Source: a virus
Virus record (IMG/VR): IMGVR_UViG_3300023174_000058
Coordinates: 62,001 to 126,000 of that record
Reading direction: 5' to 3' (one strand)
DNA length: 64,000 nucleotides
Numbering within the stretch: the stretch's first letter is position 1; each line of letters starts with the position of its first letter. Positions 1 through 5,202 of the stretch are shown in pieces. The notes under the pieces were generated by a model. It made no database searches. It saw only the letters and a list, made by a program, of their open reading frames with translations, and had not been told where the DNA came from. The position numbers and the translations under genes are program-made.

Positions 1-1
1 T

Positions 2-370
2 ATCCAACAAGCAATGGAAAAAACCGCTGAAGCATCAATCGCTGGGGTCGAAGCAAACTTGGGCGACATGAAAGATAAAACTGGTATTGATTTTGCCCGT
101 AAGGATGTCGAAACAGCTATTCCACAAGTCCTAGCTCTATATCCTCCATTAAGTGGCGAAAATATTTCTGTTACAGATAAAAAAGGTCAAACAAGACAAA
201 CAACGGATAAAAAAGATTTCAAAGATTTCGTTCTTGGCAATCTTGAATTACAATTTGATAATGCAATTAAAACCTCAAGATTGCCAAAAGCAGCTGCCGC
301 TTCACAAGCCGCCCCGTCGCCAGAAGCGCAACAAGTAGCAGCTGCGGCAATGCCAGAGCCAACAGTATAG
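2..370 (+). CDS. Hypothetical protein, 5'-truncated by window edge
   Basis: The frame is open from base 2, before the first ATG at 14, and that ATG has no Shine-Dalgarno sequence, so the gene probably starts outside the window. The visible 122 residues are a mixed charged region followed by an Ala/Pro/Gln-rich C-terminal tail, which looks flexible. I recognise no domain. It is followed after 9 bp by another low-complexity small protein, in the same orientation. Function is unknown. The call as a real gene rests on the open frame and the operon-like spacing. Confidence 0.6.
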   Translation: MQQAMEKTAEASIAGVEANLGDMKDKTGIDFARKDVETAIPQVLALYPPLSGENISVTDKKGQTRQTTDKKDFKDFVLGNLELQFDNAIKTSRLPKAAAASQAAPSPEAQQVAAAAMPEPTV

Positions 371-379
371 GAGTTTATT

Positions 380-619
380 ATGAACGCACACATGAGAAGA
401 AAATTAGCAAAGCTAGAACTTATTAGAAAATCACAACAACCTAAAATAGAAGAGCTAAAAATTGAAGAAAAAGTTACAGCATTAGAGCCAGCTGTAGAAC
501 CTGTTAAGGTTGAAGAAGTTAAGGCTATTGAGGAAGTGGCAGCCACACCAGTTGTAGTTGAAGAGGCACCAGTGGCAGCACCTGTTGTATCATCAGGCAA
601 GAAAAAGAAAAGTATTTAA
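380..619 (+). CDS. Small Glu/Val/Ala-rich hypothetical protein
   Basis: A 79-residue protein. Its basic N-terminus (Met-Arg-Arg-Lys, about residues 5-20) is followed by a Glu/Val/Ala/Pro-rich low-complexity stretch and a terminal Lys cluster. A GGAG Shine-Dalgarno sits about 6 bases before the ATG, overlapping the stop region of the upstream gene. The composition suggests an unstructured protein. No family is recognised and function is unknown. Confidence 0.6.
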   Translation: MNAHMRRKLAKLELIRKSQQPKIEELKIEEKVTALEPAVEPVKVEEVKAIEEVAATPVVVEEAPVAAPVVSSGKKKKSI

Positions 620-637
620 AAATAGTTAGGCTTGTAA

Positions 638-643
638 TATACT
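638..643 (+). promoter_or_regulatory. Putative -10 box (TATACT) of a leaderless gene
   Basis: TATACT lies exactly 6 bases before the ATG at 650, in a 30-bp gap after the preceding stop. Transcription from it would begin at or next to the ATG. No Shine-Dalgarno is visible between them. The -35 region is not recognisable. The same hexamer occurs at 4085 and 9462. Confidence 0.4.
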
Positions 644-649
644 CTTTTT

Positions 650-1006
650 ATGAGAACAATATATCAAGAGCAAGCCGATGAAATTGGTAATATCGTTTCA
701 CAAAAAAATGCTGCGTACGGATCTGCTTTTTCAGAAGCGCATCATATATTAAAAGTTCTTTATCCTAACGGAATAAGACCTGAACAATATACTGATGCGC
801 TTGCTATTATTAGAGTAGTTGATAAACTATTCCGTATTGCTACAAAAAAGGATGCATTTGGCGAAAATCCTTGGAAAGATATTGCCGGTTACGCTATACT
901 AGGAGTCGTGAATGGAATCACGAAAGCAAGTAAACCCGAATCGTTATCTACAGATAACAACGAAAAGGTGGTCGAGCCTCCTAAAAAAGCTAAGAAAAGA
1001 AAATAA
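650..1006 (+). CDS. DUF1599-like (nucleotide-modification-associated domain 1) protein
   Basis: 118 residues. The run KNAAYGSAF near residue 20, then VVDKLFRIA near 62 and DIAGYAILGV near 80, follows the pattern of DUF1599/Nmad1 proteins, small all-alpha proteins found in phages and linked by comparative genomics to nucleotide modification or NTP metabolism. The C-terminal 25 residues are a Lys/Pro-rich tail, part of which is dual-coding with the next gene. No Shine-Dalgarno precedes the ATG; a TATACT box 6 bases upstream suggests a leaderless transcript. The family assignment is by motif memory only, and catalytic activity is unproven. Confidence 0.6.
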   Translation: MRTIYQEQADEIGNIVSQKNAAYGSAFSEAHHILKVLYPNGIRPEQYTDALAIIRVVDKLFRIATKKDAFGENPWKDIAGYAILGVVNGITKASKPESLSTDNNEKVVEPPKKAKKRK

Positions 1007-1328
1007 AATAAATGAAGAGTTTGAAATCCTATTAGGAAATTTAACTCTTGAAGAAATTATAGCAATTAAATTAGAATTAAGTAGTAAAACACAAGGAAGT
1101 CCGCTTTACGGTTTACCACTTTGGCATTCGCTAAACAATATAGTACAGGATGCTGTACTAAAGTTCGCTATCTCTACTACTTATACAAGCAGTGAAGCGG
1201 CAAGATACTTAGGGTTAGATCAAGCAAATTTATATCCGCTTATTAAAAAATTTCATATTTTAGATTATTTTGGTAAGAAATATAAAAAGAAATGGTTAGA
1301 TAAAAATTTAAGTAAAGAAAAAAATTAA
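912..1328 (+). CDS. Helix-turn-helix (Fis-like) DNA-binding protein
   Basis: 138 residues. The C-terminal part (about 90-125) reads as a Fis-type helix-turn-helix: TSSEAARYLGLDQANLYPL is the SxxEAAxxLGxxxxxLY pattern used to bind DNA. The start at 912 is supported by AGGAG at 901-905, which implies a 95-bp overlap in a second frame with the gene before; the first 30 residues are therefore Arg/Lys-rich by constraint. No later ATG fits the frame. The stop is one base before tRNA-Thr. It may be a phage transcription regulator; the target is unknown. Confidence 0.6.
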   Translation: MESRKQVNPNRYLQITTKRWSSLLKKLRKENKINEEFEILLGNLTLEEIIAIKLELSSKTQGSPLYGLPLWHSLNNIVQDAVLKFAISTTYTSSEAARYLGLDQANLYPLIKKFHILDYFGKKYKKKWLDKNLSKEKN

Positions 1329-1329
1329 T

Positions 1330-1405
1330 GCATTCGTAGCACAATCGGTAGTGCAGCTGTTTTGTAATCAGCAGGTTGTAGGTTCAATTCCTATCGAATG
1401 CTCCA
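1330..1405 (+). tRNA. tRNA-Thr(TGT)
   Basis: Full cloverleaf with encoded CCA. The acceptor stem GCATTCG/CGAATGC is perfect, the D-stem is GCAC/GTGC, the anticodon loop TTTGTAA gives anticodon TGT (reads ACA), and the T-loop TTCAATT is normal. The lowest anticodon-stem pair is a T-T mismatch. It starts one base after the HTH gene stop and is followed by a UUCG-loop terminator, so it is probably co-transcribed with the upstream genes. Confidence 0.95.
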
Positions 1406-1407
1406 AA

Positions 1408-1962
1408 TTAAGCAGCGGCTTCTTCGGAGGTCGCTGTTTTTATTTTCCATTTACCGTCTTTGTTTAAAAAGTGTTCTTCCATGTGACAGTTTGGACAAAG
1501 AATTAATAAATTTTCTATTGTATTATTTTCTCTATTTCTATCTTGGTGATGGACTTCTAATATTTCTGGATGTTTATTGTAGGAACAGCGTTCGCATTTA
1601 CGTTCTTTTGAGCGAAAAGCAATTTCACGATAATGAGAATCCCCAGAGCCATAATGCGCTGGTTGTAAATCTTTTAATCCAAATTCAATTCTTTGAGCAA
1701 GATCTTTATGTTCTCTACAACAAAAATGTAAATTTTTTTTAGAATTTTGTTTTTGAGAACTGTTTTTATAAAACATTTTTTTACAATAAGAGCATTCTGT
1801 GTTGGGAATATTTAAAATAGCGCTTCTTTCCAGTAATTTATTTTTTACACCTTCTGCACTACATTTTTTTGAACAATATTTTCCATTGCCTCTATTTACT
1901 TCACGTAATTGTGCTTGAAAAAAGTTCTTACAATTCTGACAAGTTTGTGTTATAGTTTTCAT
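1408..1962 (-). CDS. HNH homing endonuclease with zinc-finger N-terminus
   Basis: The only convincing minus-strand gene in the window. The start at 1962 is chosen because AAAGGAG lies just upstream; an in-frame extension to 2016 would run into tRNA-Ala. The 184-residue protein has N-terminal Cys pairs (CQNC, CSKKC, CSYC) typical of zinc-binding DNA-recognition modules. The C-terminal HNH domain carries CERC, then LEVHHQDRNRENN, then CPNCH. HNH enzymes nick or cut DNA using a metal-bound His, and free-standing phage versions act as homing endonucleases. It sits between two tRNA genes, opposite to all its neighbours, which fits a mobile insertion. Its last codons overlap the + strand terminator of tRNA-Thr. 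Confidence 0.88.
   Translation of the reverse strand: MKTITQTCQNCKNFFQAQLREVNRGNGKYCSKKCSAEGVKNKLLERSAILNIPNTECSYCKKMFYKNSSQKQNSKKNLHFCCREHKDLAQRIEFGLKDLQPAHYGSGDSHYREIAFRSKERKCERCSYNKHPEILEVHHQDRNRENNTIENLLILCPNCHMEEHFLNKDGKWKIKTATSEEAAA
1411..1446 (+). terminator. Rho-independent terminator after tRNA-Thr
   Basis: A 12-bp stem (1411-1422 with 1427-1438, including G-U pairs) closed by a TTCG tetraloop and followed by a T-rich run. It lies inside the 3' end of the antisense HNH gene, so the same bases encode the endonuclease's last residues and a + strand terminator. Confidence 0.8.
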
Positions 1963-1977
1963 GTTTTCTCCTTTAAT

Positions 1978-2055
1978 GGGGCTTGGGATTGCATAGTGTG
2001 ATCGCCTGCTTTGCAAGCAGGAACCAGCAGGGGGCGGTACCCTGAAGCTCCACCA
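1978..2055 (+). tRNA. tRNA-Ala(TGC) with aberrant D- and T-loops
   Basis: The acceptor GGGGCTT pairs with AAGCTCC, with the G3-U70 wobble that is the alanine identity element. The anticodon stem CCTGC/GCAGG is perfect around TTTGCAA (anticodon TGC), and ACCA is encoded. The D-stem GATT/GATC and T-stem CAGGG/CCCTG form, but the D-loop (1991-1999) lacks the GG pair and the T-loop (2033-2039, GGCGGTA) lacks TTC. Both partners of the usual elbow contact are therefore missing. The variable region is 6 bases. It could be a functional non-canonical tRNA or a decaying one. It begins 15 bases upstream of the divergent HNH gene. Confidence 0.75.
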
Positions 2056-2189
2056 ACTAACTAGTGTATACTACCATATTTGCACCAAAGTTTTTAGTAT
2101 CCACCAAATTGCACGTTGCAAACGTGTCGTGACAATGAAAAGCCGACGCAACGATATGGCGTCCCCGTAAAGAGGTAAGCGGGATTTTT
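2056..2189 (+). other. Non-coding spacer with several hairpins
   Basis: No ORF is supported here. Visible structures are: GTATACT (2066-2072) facing AGTATCC (2096-2102) followed by ACCA, which resembles an acceptor stem with CCA but has an interior too short for a tRNA; CACGT/ACGTG at 2112-2126; GACGC/GCGTC at 2145-2163; and CCCG/CGGG at 2164-2183 followed by ATTTTTA. This could be tRNA remnants, processing signals or a small structured RNA. A TATACT box is part of the first arm. Confidence 0.45.
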
Positions 2190-2279
2190 AGAGGGTTGTG
2201 TGAGCGGTTGAAACAGCCAGACTTGAAATCTGGTATACCTTTACGGGTATCGGGGGTTCAAATCCCTCACCCTCTGCCA
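2190..2279 (+). tRNA. tRNA-Ser(TGA)
   Basis: A 90-base class II tRNA. The acceptor AGAGGGT/ACCCTCT is perfect with discriminator G and encoded CCA. The anticodon stem CCAGA/TCTGG encloses CTTGAAA (anticodon TGA, reads UCA). A long variable arm (TATACC...GGGTATC) and a normal TTCAAAT T-loop follow. It ends 16 bases before a strong terminator. Confidence 0.95.
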
Positions 2280-2295
2280 ATTTTAAAGTTTAAAA

Positions 2296-2339
2296 ACCGT
2301 TAATAGCTATGGTAAAGTAGTTGTTAACGGTACTTTTTT
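2296..2339 (+). terminator. Rho-independent terminator after tRNA-Ser
   Basis: ACCGTTAA at 2296-2303 pairs with TTAACGGT at 2324-2331, and the stem continues inward through TAGCTA/TAGTTG with G-U pairs to about 14 bp with an 8-base loop. A run of six T follows at 2334-2339. Confidence 0.85.
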
Positions 2340-2340
2340 G

Positions 2341-2355
2341 CGTCTGGAACAGACG
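2341..2355 (+). promoter_or_regulatory. Short hairpin directly before the ribosome-binding site
   Basis: CGTCTG and CAGACG form a 6-bp stem with a GAA loop that ends immediately before AAGGAG, the Shine-Dalgarno of the gene at 2367. It might protect the 5' end of a processed transcript or affect translation; this is inference from position alone. Confidence 0.4.
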
Positions 2356-2366
2356 AAGGAGCAAAA

Positions 2367-2612
2367 ATGAGTGAACTTTGGAAGAACGAAAGATACTTTT
2401 CTACATTTGAAGAAGCAGATGCACTAAGAAAATCATTACTCGGTGGGCCAAACGGCGCACTGCTACAAGTAAAAATCAAACGTTGTGGACTTGGCGGCTC
2501 GCAGTATGTTGTAAAATCACGCCAAACCCCAGAGCTAAAGGCTGCTGTTGAACAAGTTGAGCAACAATTAGCTGCTACGAAAGAAAAAAAAGAGAAGAAA
2601 GCTAAGAAATAG
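2367..2612 (+). CDS. Small hypothetical protein with Lys-rich tail
   Basis: 81 residues with a good AAGGAG site. The first about 50 residues look folded (a helix around FSTFEEADALRKSL, then strands including LLQVKIKRCG and QYVVKSR). The remainder is a Glu/Lys helix ending in a Lys-rich tail. I recognise no family. It begins the run leading into the ClpP-like protease after the tRNA-Ser terminator. Confidence 0.65.
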   Translation: MSELWKNERYFSTFEEADALRKSLLGGPNGALLQVKIKRCGLGGSQYVVKSRQTPELKAAVEQVEQQLAATKEKKEKKAKK

Positions 2613-2621
2613 AGGCATAAA

Positions 2622-3224
2622 ATGTATAGGCTTTCGGCTCAAATCGAAAATAAACCAATTAAGCTTGATGATGACAGTGAATCATCCTCTGTTGAGAGCA
2701 GCGGAAGCAGAATTTTCTTTTATAGTGATGTAACAAAAGATTCTATTCTTGCTTTAAATAAAGAAATCCGCGCAGTCTCTAATAGTTTACAAAACATTTC
2801 TCAAGTTTATGAGATTCCAGCCCCACCACTAAGATTGCATATCAATAGTTATGGTGGCTCATTGCTTGATTGCTTTTCAACAGTAGACTATATTCGTAAT
2901 AGCAAGACGCCAATTCATACAATCATTGAAGGTAGCGCAGCTAGCGCAGCAACAATTATCAGTGTGGTTGGTCATCGTAGATACATTCACAAGCACTCTT
3001 ACATGTTGATACACCAATTATCAACTGGCCTGTGGGGTAAATACGAAGAACTTGTTGATGATTTTAAAAATTCAACTGCTTTTATGGAACAAATACAAAG
3101 CATTTACAAATCGCACACTAAGATTCCGCCAAAAACTTTAAAAGAAATTTTAAAACGTGATCTTTGGTTCGACTCAGCAACCTGTCTCAAGTATGGCCTT
3201 GTAGACGAAATTATAGGAGAATAA
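2622..3224 (+). CDS. ClpP-like serine protease
   Basis: 200 residues with the ClpP/crotonase-like core. The catalytic triad is visible: Ser108 in GSAASAAT, His131 in MLIHQ (E. coli ClpP has MIHQP) and Asp195 in YGLVDEI. The oxyanion-loop glycines appear as INSYGGS near residue 75. ClpP enzymes form barrel-shaped peptidases that need an unfoldase partner; phage versions act as head-maturation proteases or as accessory proteases. No capsid gene is nearby, so an accessory role is as likely. The first 30 residues are Ser/Asp-rich and variable. The next gene starts one base after the stop. Confidence 0.9.
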   Translation: MYRLSAQIENKPIKLDDDSESSSVESSGSRIFFYSDVTKDSILALNKEIRAVSNSLQNISQVYEIPAPPLRLHINSYGGSLLDCFSTVDYIRNSKTPIHTIIEGSAASAATIISVVGHRRYIHKHSYMLIHQLSTGLWGKYEELVDDFKNSTAFMEQIQSIYKSHTKIPPKTLKEILKRDLWFDSATCLKYGLVDEIIGE

Positions 3225-3225
3225 A

Positions 3226-3459
3226 ATGAAAACTGTATTTGCTGCACTAATCGCACTATCACTAACCGCCTGTGGAAAGAAAGTAGAAAGCGTACCGGGA
3301 CCAGTAAATCCACAAATTACTGACGCTGTAACTCAAACCCCAACCCCAGTTGTCGCCGCTGATGCCGGTGTTGTTGCCCCAACTACTGCTGTTGTGCAAG
3401 ACCCAGCCCCAAAACCAGTAGAAGTACCAGCCGTACAAAGCGTTCCAGAAACTAAGTAA
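3226..3459 (+). CDS. Small proline-rich lipoprotein
   Basis: 77 residues. A basic N-terminus and hydrophobic stretch end in a lipobox LTAC with Cys16, the lipid-attachment site cut by signal peptidase II. The rest is Pro/Val/Ala-rich and probably extended. It is predicted to be anchored in the outer or inner membrane of a Gram-negative host. Small proline-rich lipoproteins include Rz1-like outer spanins, but no obvious inner spanin is adjacent, so that is only a possibility. Confidence 0.75.
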   Translation: MKTVFAALIALSLTACGKKVESVPGPVNPQITDAVTQTPTPVVAADAGVVAPTTAVVQDPAPKPVEVPAVQSVPETK

Positions 3460-3461
3460 AA

Positions 3462-3656
3462 ATGATCCCCTGTGAAGTTTGCGGTGAAGAATTTCCATCT
3501 GCAATAAAAGTAATCACCGACGATGAAATTTTTATTTGTTGCTCCGATTGCAAAAAGCAGATTGATGATTTTAACACCGCAAACTCCATAGGTAATTCTT
3601 TAAAAGATATTATTGATAAAGTATTTGAGAAGAAAAATAAAGATGAGTTGCAATGA
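3462..3656 (+). CDS. Small zinc-ribbon protein
   Basis: 64 residues. CEVC at residues 4-7 and CSDC at about 27-30 are arranged like a treble-clef or zinc-ribbon knuckle pair; a Lys/Asp-rich helix follows. It starts two bases after the lipoprotein gene and its end is overlapped by the next small ORF. Function is unknown. Confidence 0.7.
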   Translation: MIPCEVCGEEFPSAIKVITDDEIFICCSDCKKQIDDFNTANSIGNSLKDIIDKVFEKKNKDELQ

Positions 3657-3723
3657 TGTAGGAATTATGTTATTCTTGGCTTGTTCGGTTCTATTTATTC
3701 TTTTGCGACAAAAAGACGACTAA
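3643..3723 (+). CDS. 26-aa single-pass membrane peptide
   Basis: ATG at 3643 opens a 26-codon frame that overlaps the end of the zinc-ribbon gene and stops in a TAATG overlap with the ATG at 3723. The peptide has a hydrophobic core (IMLFLACSVLFILL) followed by RQKDD, a typical short transmembrane segment with a charged tail. An internal ATG at 3667 has a better site (AGGA). Coupling at both ends supports reality, but a peptide this short could arise by chance. Confidence 0.45.
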   Translation: MSCNDVGIMLFLACSVLFILLRQKDD

Positions 3724-3992
3724 TGAGCAAAGAAAAAGCGTTAGGCCTAATTAAAATTATTGAAATAAAAGATAACGATAACGGAACTTGTACCATCAAT
3801 TATGAAATACCCGAAGATTTAAAAACATTTTTTAAAAAATATTTTGGTTGGAAACGCTGGTCGTCAAAGAAGTTTAACGAGTTTTTCTTGGAGGCTTTGA
3901 CGAATTATGCAAAAACTTTGGAAAGAAAATCTGGGGTTATTTCTTCTAGCGACCAACATGGCTCTGATGTGTGTACTAATAAATCTCTTTAG
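3723..3992 (+). CDS. Small hypothetical protein
   Basis: 89 residues from the ATG at 3723, preferred over an upstream TTG because of the TAATG overlap with the membrane peptide. The core has a strand-like TCTINYEIP and a basic aromatic stretch (FKKYFGWKRWSSKKF) that could bind nucleic acid. The last about 25 residues are dual-coding with the next ORF. No family is recognised. A CTATTTATTC motif lies 32 bases before the ATG. Confidence 0.55.
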   Translation: MSKEKALGLIKIIEIKDNDNGTCTINYEIPEDLKTFFKKYFGWKRWSSKKFNEFFLEALTNYAKTLERKSGVISSSDQHGSDVCTNKSL

Positions 3993-4146
3993 CCAAGTAC
4001 TTGATAATTCTAATAGAACAACGACGATAGAAGAAGCACCACCACAAGCATTTTATAAGTGTGGACGTAGTAACAAGCACGATGTATACTGCCCAATCCC
4101 AACAAGGAGAACGCATGGCGCTGAGACACTACATTCTTCACGATAA
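3907..4146 (+). CDS. Putative small membrane protein (overlapping ORF)
   Basis: 79 residues. An N-terminal hydrophobic segment (about residues 8-28, GLFLLATNMALMCVLI) is followed by a polar tail with two Cys. A GGAGG lies about 12 bases upstream, which is far. It overlaps both neighbours in other frames (86 bp and 32 bp), so either its end or the neighbour's end is constrained. The membrane segment favours a real gene; the overlaps argue for caution. Confidence 0.45.
   Translation: MQKLWKENLGLFLLATNMALMCVLINLFSQVLDNSNRTTTIEEAPPQAFYKCGRSNKHDVYCPIPTRRTHGAETLHSSR
4085..4090 (+). promoter_or_regulatory. Possible -10 box (TATACT)
   Basis: TATACT 25 bases before the ATG at 4115, inside the preceding overlapping ORF. 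It is the same hexamer as at 638 and 9462. No clear -35 element is seen. Confidence 0.3.
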
Positions 4147-4339
4147 AAAAAATAAGCTTGTTGTTTATGAAGAAATGATTGATGGTAAAAGTTACATTTT
4201 TATTCAACAAGGTAGAGACTTAACACAGATTCCTGTTCGTCAATGGCGTAAAATCGCCTCTGCATGGCAAGAAAATGGTTGGAGTGAAAAGTGGGATATG
4301 TTAGAAGATTGTATCCCACCGCTAGAAACAGAAGTTTAA
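4115..4339 (+). CDS. Small hypothetical protein
   Basis: 74 residues from ATG 4115, chosen over an upstream in-frame ATG because AAGGAG sits 5 bases before it. The sequence has alternating strands (YILHDKKNKLVVYEEMIDGKS) and a Trp-rich helix. No family is recognised. It ends 7 bases before tRNA-Glu. Confidence 0.65.
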   Translation: MALRHYILHDKKNKLVVYEEMIDGKSYIFIQQGRDLTQIPVRQWRKIASAWQENGWSEKWDMLEDCIPPLETEV

Positions 4340-4346
4340 TATTATT

Positions 4347-4422
4347 GGCCCCTTCGTCTATTGGCTGAGGACAGAAGCCTTTCAAGCTTCAGAGACGGGA
4401 TCGATACCCGTAGGGGTCACCA
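4347..4422 (+). tRNA. tRNA-Glu(TTC)
   Basis: The acceptor GGCCCCT pairs with AGGGGTC (one G-U), the anticodon stem GAAGC/GCTTC encloses CTTTCAA (anticodon TTC), the T-arm is ACGGG-ATCGATA-CCCGT, and CCA is encoded. A strong terminator follows after 7 bases. Confidence 0.94.
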
Positions 4423-4429
4423 ATTAATA

Positions 4430-4461
4430 AAAACCCTCCTATTTATTTTAGGAGGGTTTTT
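4430..4461 (+). terminator. Strong terminator carrying the next gene's ribosome-binding site
   Basis: AAAACCCTCCTA (4430-4441) and TAGGAGGGTTTT (4449-4460) form a perfect 12-bp stem with a 7-base AT loop, ending in a T run. The 3' arm contains AGGAGG at 4450-4455, 8 bases before the ATG at 4464, so the same arm serves as Shine-Dalgarno. The loop region also reads CTATTTATTTTA, identical to the putative late promoter at 57950. Confidence 0.9.
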
Positions 4462-4463
4462 AT

Positions 4464-4649
4464 ATGCCTAAGAAAAGCCAAAATAATAGTAAAAAAATGT
4501 TTGATGCCGGTGTAATATTATTTGCTGCTGTAGTTGCTGGTTGTCTTTGCTATCTATTTTGGGACGCAGCCAGAACACACGAAATGGTTTGTACTGTTAA
4601 GATAGTGGATCAAATTACTGGACTTGTTAAATTAGATTGTGCGAGATGA
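4464..4649 (+). CDS. Small single-pass membrane protein
   Basis: 61 residues. A Lys-rich N-terminus (residues 1-11) is followed by a transmembrane segment (about 14-33, VILFAAVVAGCLCYLFW) and a short soluble tail with two Cys. The orientation is probably N-terminus in the cytoplasm by the positive-inside rule. Its Shine-Dalgarno lies in the arm of the upstream terminator, so translation should depend on an RNA started inside or read through that hairpin. Function is unknown. Confidence 0.65.
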   Translation: MPKKSQNNSKKMFDAGVILFAAVVAGCLCYLFWDAARTHEMVCTVKIVDQITGLVKLDCAR

Positions 4650-4831
4650 TTATGAAACTCCCAAATCCACACGGAACCGAAATTCATCAAGAGTTTACAA
4701 AACATAATGAATTTTTTGATGCTTATTATTGTGAGAAGTGTGATTTTTGGTTAGAAGATAAATGTTCAGATACACGTTGTAATTATTGCCCACAGAGGCC
4801 AGAAAAGCCTTCAAAAGCTTTTTATAATTAG
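4646..4831 (+). CDS. Small Cys-rich putative zinc-binding protein
   Basis: 61 residues from ATG 4646, which overlaps the previous stop as ATGA. Cys residues are spaced as CEKC, then CSDTRCNYC, a plausible zinc knuckle. The C-terminus is Pro/Lys-rich. No family is recognised. Confidence 0.65.
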   Translation: MIMKLPNPHGTEIHQEFTKHNEFFDAYYCEKCDFWLEDKCSDTRCNYCPQRPEKPSKAFYN

Positions 4832-4832
4832 A

Positions 4833-4838
4833 TATAAT
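4833..4838 (+). promoter_or_regulatory. Possible -10 box (TATAAT) for tRNA-Asn
   Basis: A consensus TATAAT 13 bases before the tRNA 5' end and just after the previous stop. The -35 region (about 4810-4816) is not close to TTGACA. The position fits transcription of the tRNA with a very short leader. Confidence 0.4.
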
Positions 4839-4851
4839 GAAGATAGTTTAT

Positions 4852-4926
4852 TGAGGCGTCGGCAAGCGGCAAGCCAGAAAGCTGTTAACTTTCCCATCGT
4901 AGGTTCGAATCCTACCGCCTCAGCCA
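4852..4926 (+). tRNA. tRNA-Asn(GTT)
   Basis: Perfect acceptor TGAGGCG/CGCCTCA with discriminator G and encoded CCA. The anticodon stem GAAAG/CTTTC encloses CTGTTAA (anticodon GTT). The T-arm GTAGG-TTCGAAT-CCTAC is normal. The D-stem is three pairs. Confidence 0.95.
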
Positions 4927-4936
4927 ATACAAGATA

Positions 4937-4997
4937 CTTGACCACCGGTTTTAGGAGTGCTACTATGCTCCTATAGCTTGGTGGTCAAGCTATTTTT
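4937..4997 (+). terminator. Nested-hairpin terminator after tRNA-Asn
   Basis: CTTGACCACC (4937-4946) pairs perfectly with GGTGGTCAAG (4980-4989), and T5 follows at 4993-4997. The 33-base interior contains a second stem, TAGGAG with CTCCTA, so the whole folds as a long two-tier hairpin. Confidence 0.8.
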
Positions 4998-5013
4998 AGC
5001 CTAGGAGGGCTGC

Positions 5014-5202
5014 ATGAGCGAAAAACTTAACTATGATGACATGAAGTTTCTTTATGAAACAGCCTACCAAGCCGCTATGAATAGTTTATTTCGTGATAAC
5101 CTTGACAAACACGGTTGGAAGTATGATGAATTTATGGAAGCCTATGGTTCTGAAGAGGAAGTTATTGACTTCGTGATTGATCCTAATGCAACCATCCACT
5201 AA
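5014..5202 (+). CDS. Small acidic hypothetical protein
   Basis: 62 residues, acidic and probably helical. AGGAGG lies 6 bases before the ATG within a small AGCC/GGCT palindrome that might modulate access. It starts a tightly packed operon running to 9434. Its last 17 bases overlap the next gene. No family is recognised. Confidence 0.65.
   Translation: MSEKLNYDDMKFLYETAYQAAMNSLFRDNLDKHGWKYDEFMEAYGSEEEVIDFVIDPNATIH

Noticed and set aside
187-600. Minus-strand open frame opposite the first two genes
   Set aside because: Low-complexity Ser/Thr product is the expected complement of Ala/Glu-rich coding sequence, and both sense genes have better support.
1963-2016. Longer N-terminus for the HNH endonuclease
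   Set aside because: The extension runs into tRNA-Ala and the ATG at 1962 has a strong AAAGGAG site.
1978-2189. tmRNA or group I intron
   Set aside because: The G3-U70 acceptor and CCA resemble tmRNA ends, but a normal anticodon arm is present within 78 bases and no tag-peptide ORF or intron core is seen.
3226-4649. Complete Rz/Rz1 spanin pair
   Set aside because: The lipoprotein fits an outer spanin, but no neighbouring protein has both a membrane anchor and a periplasmic coiled coil of suitable length.
1330-4926. Prophage attachment site in a tRNA
   Set aside because: No integrase, no partial tRNA duplication and no att-like repeat are visible.
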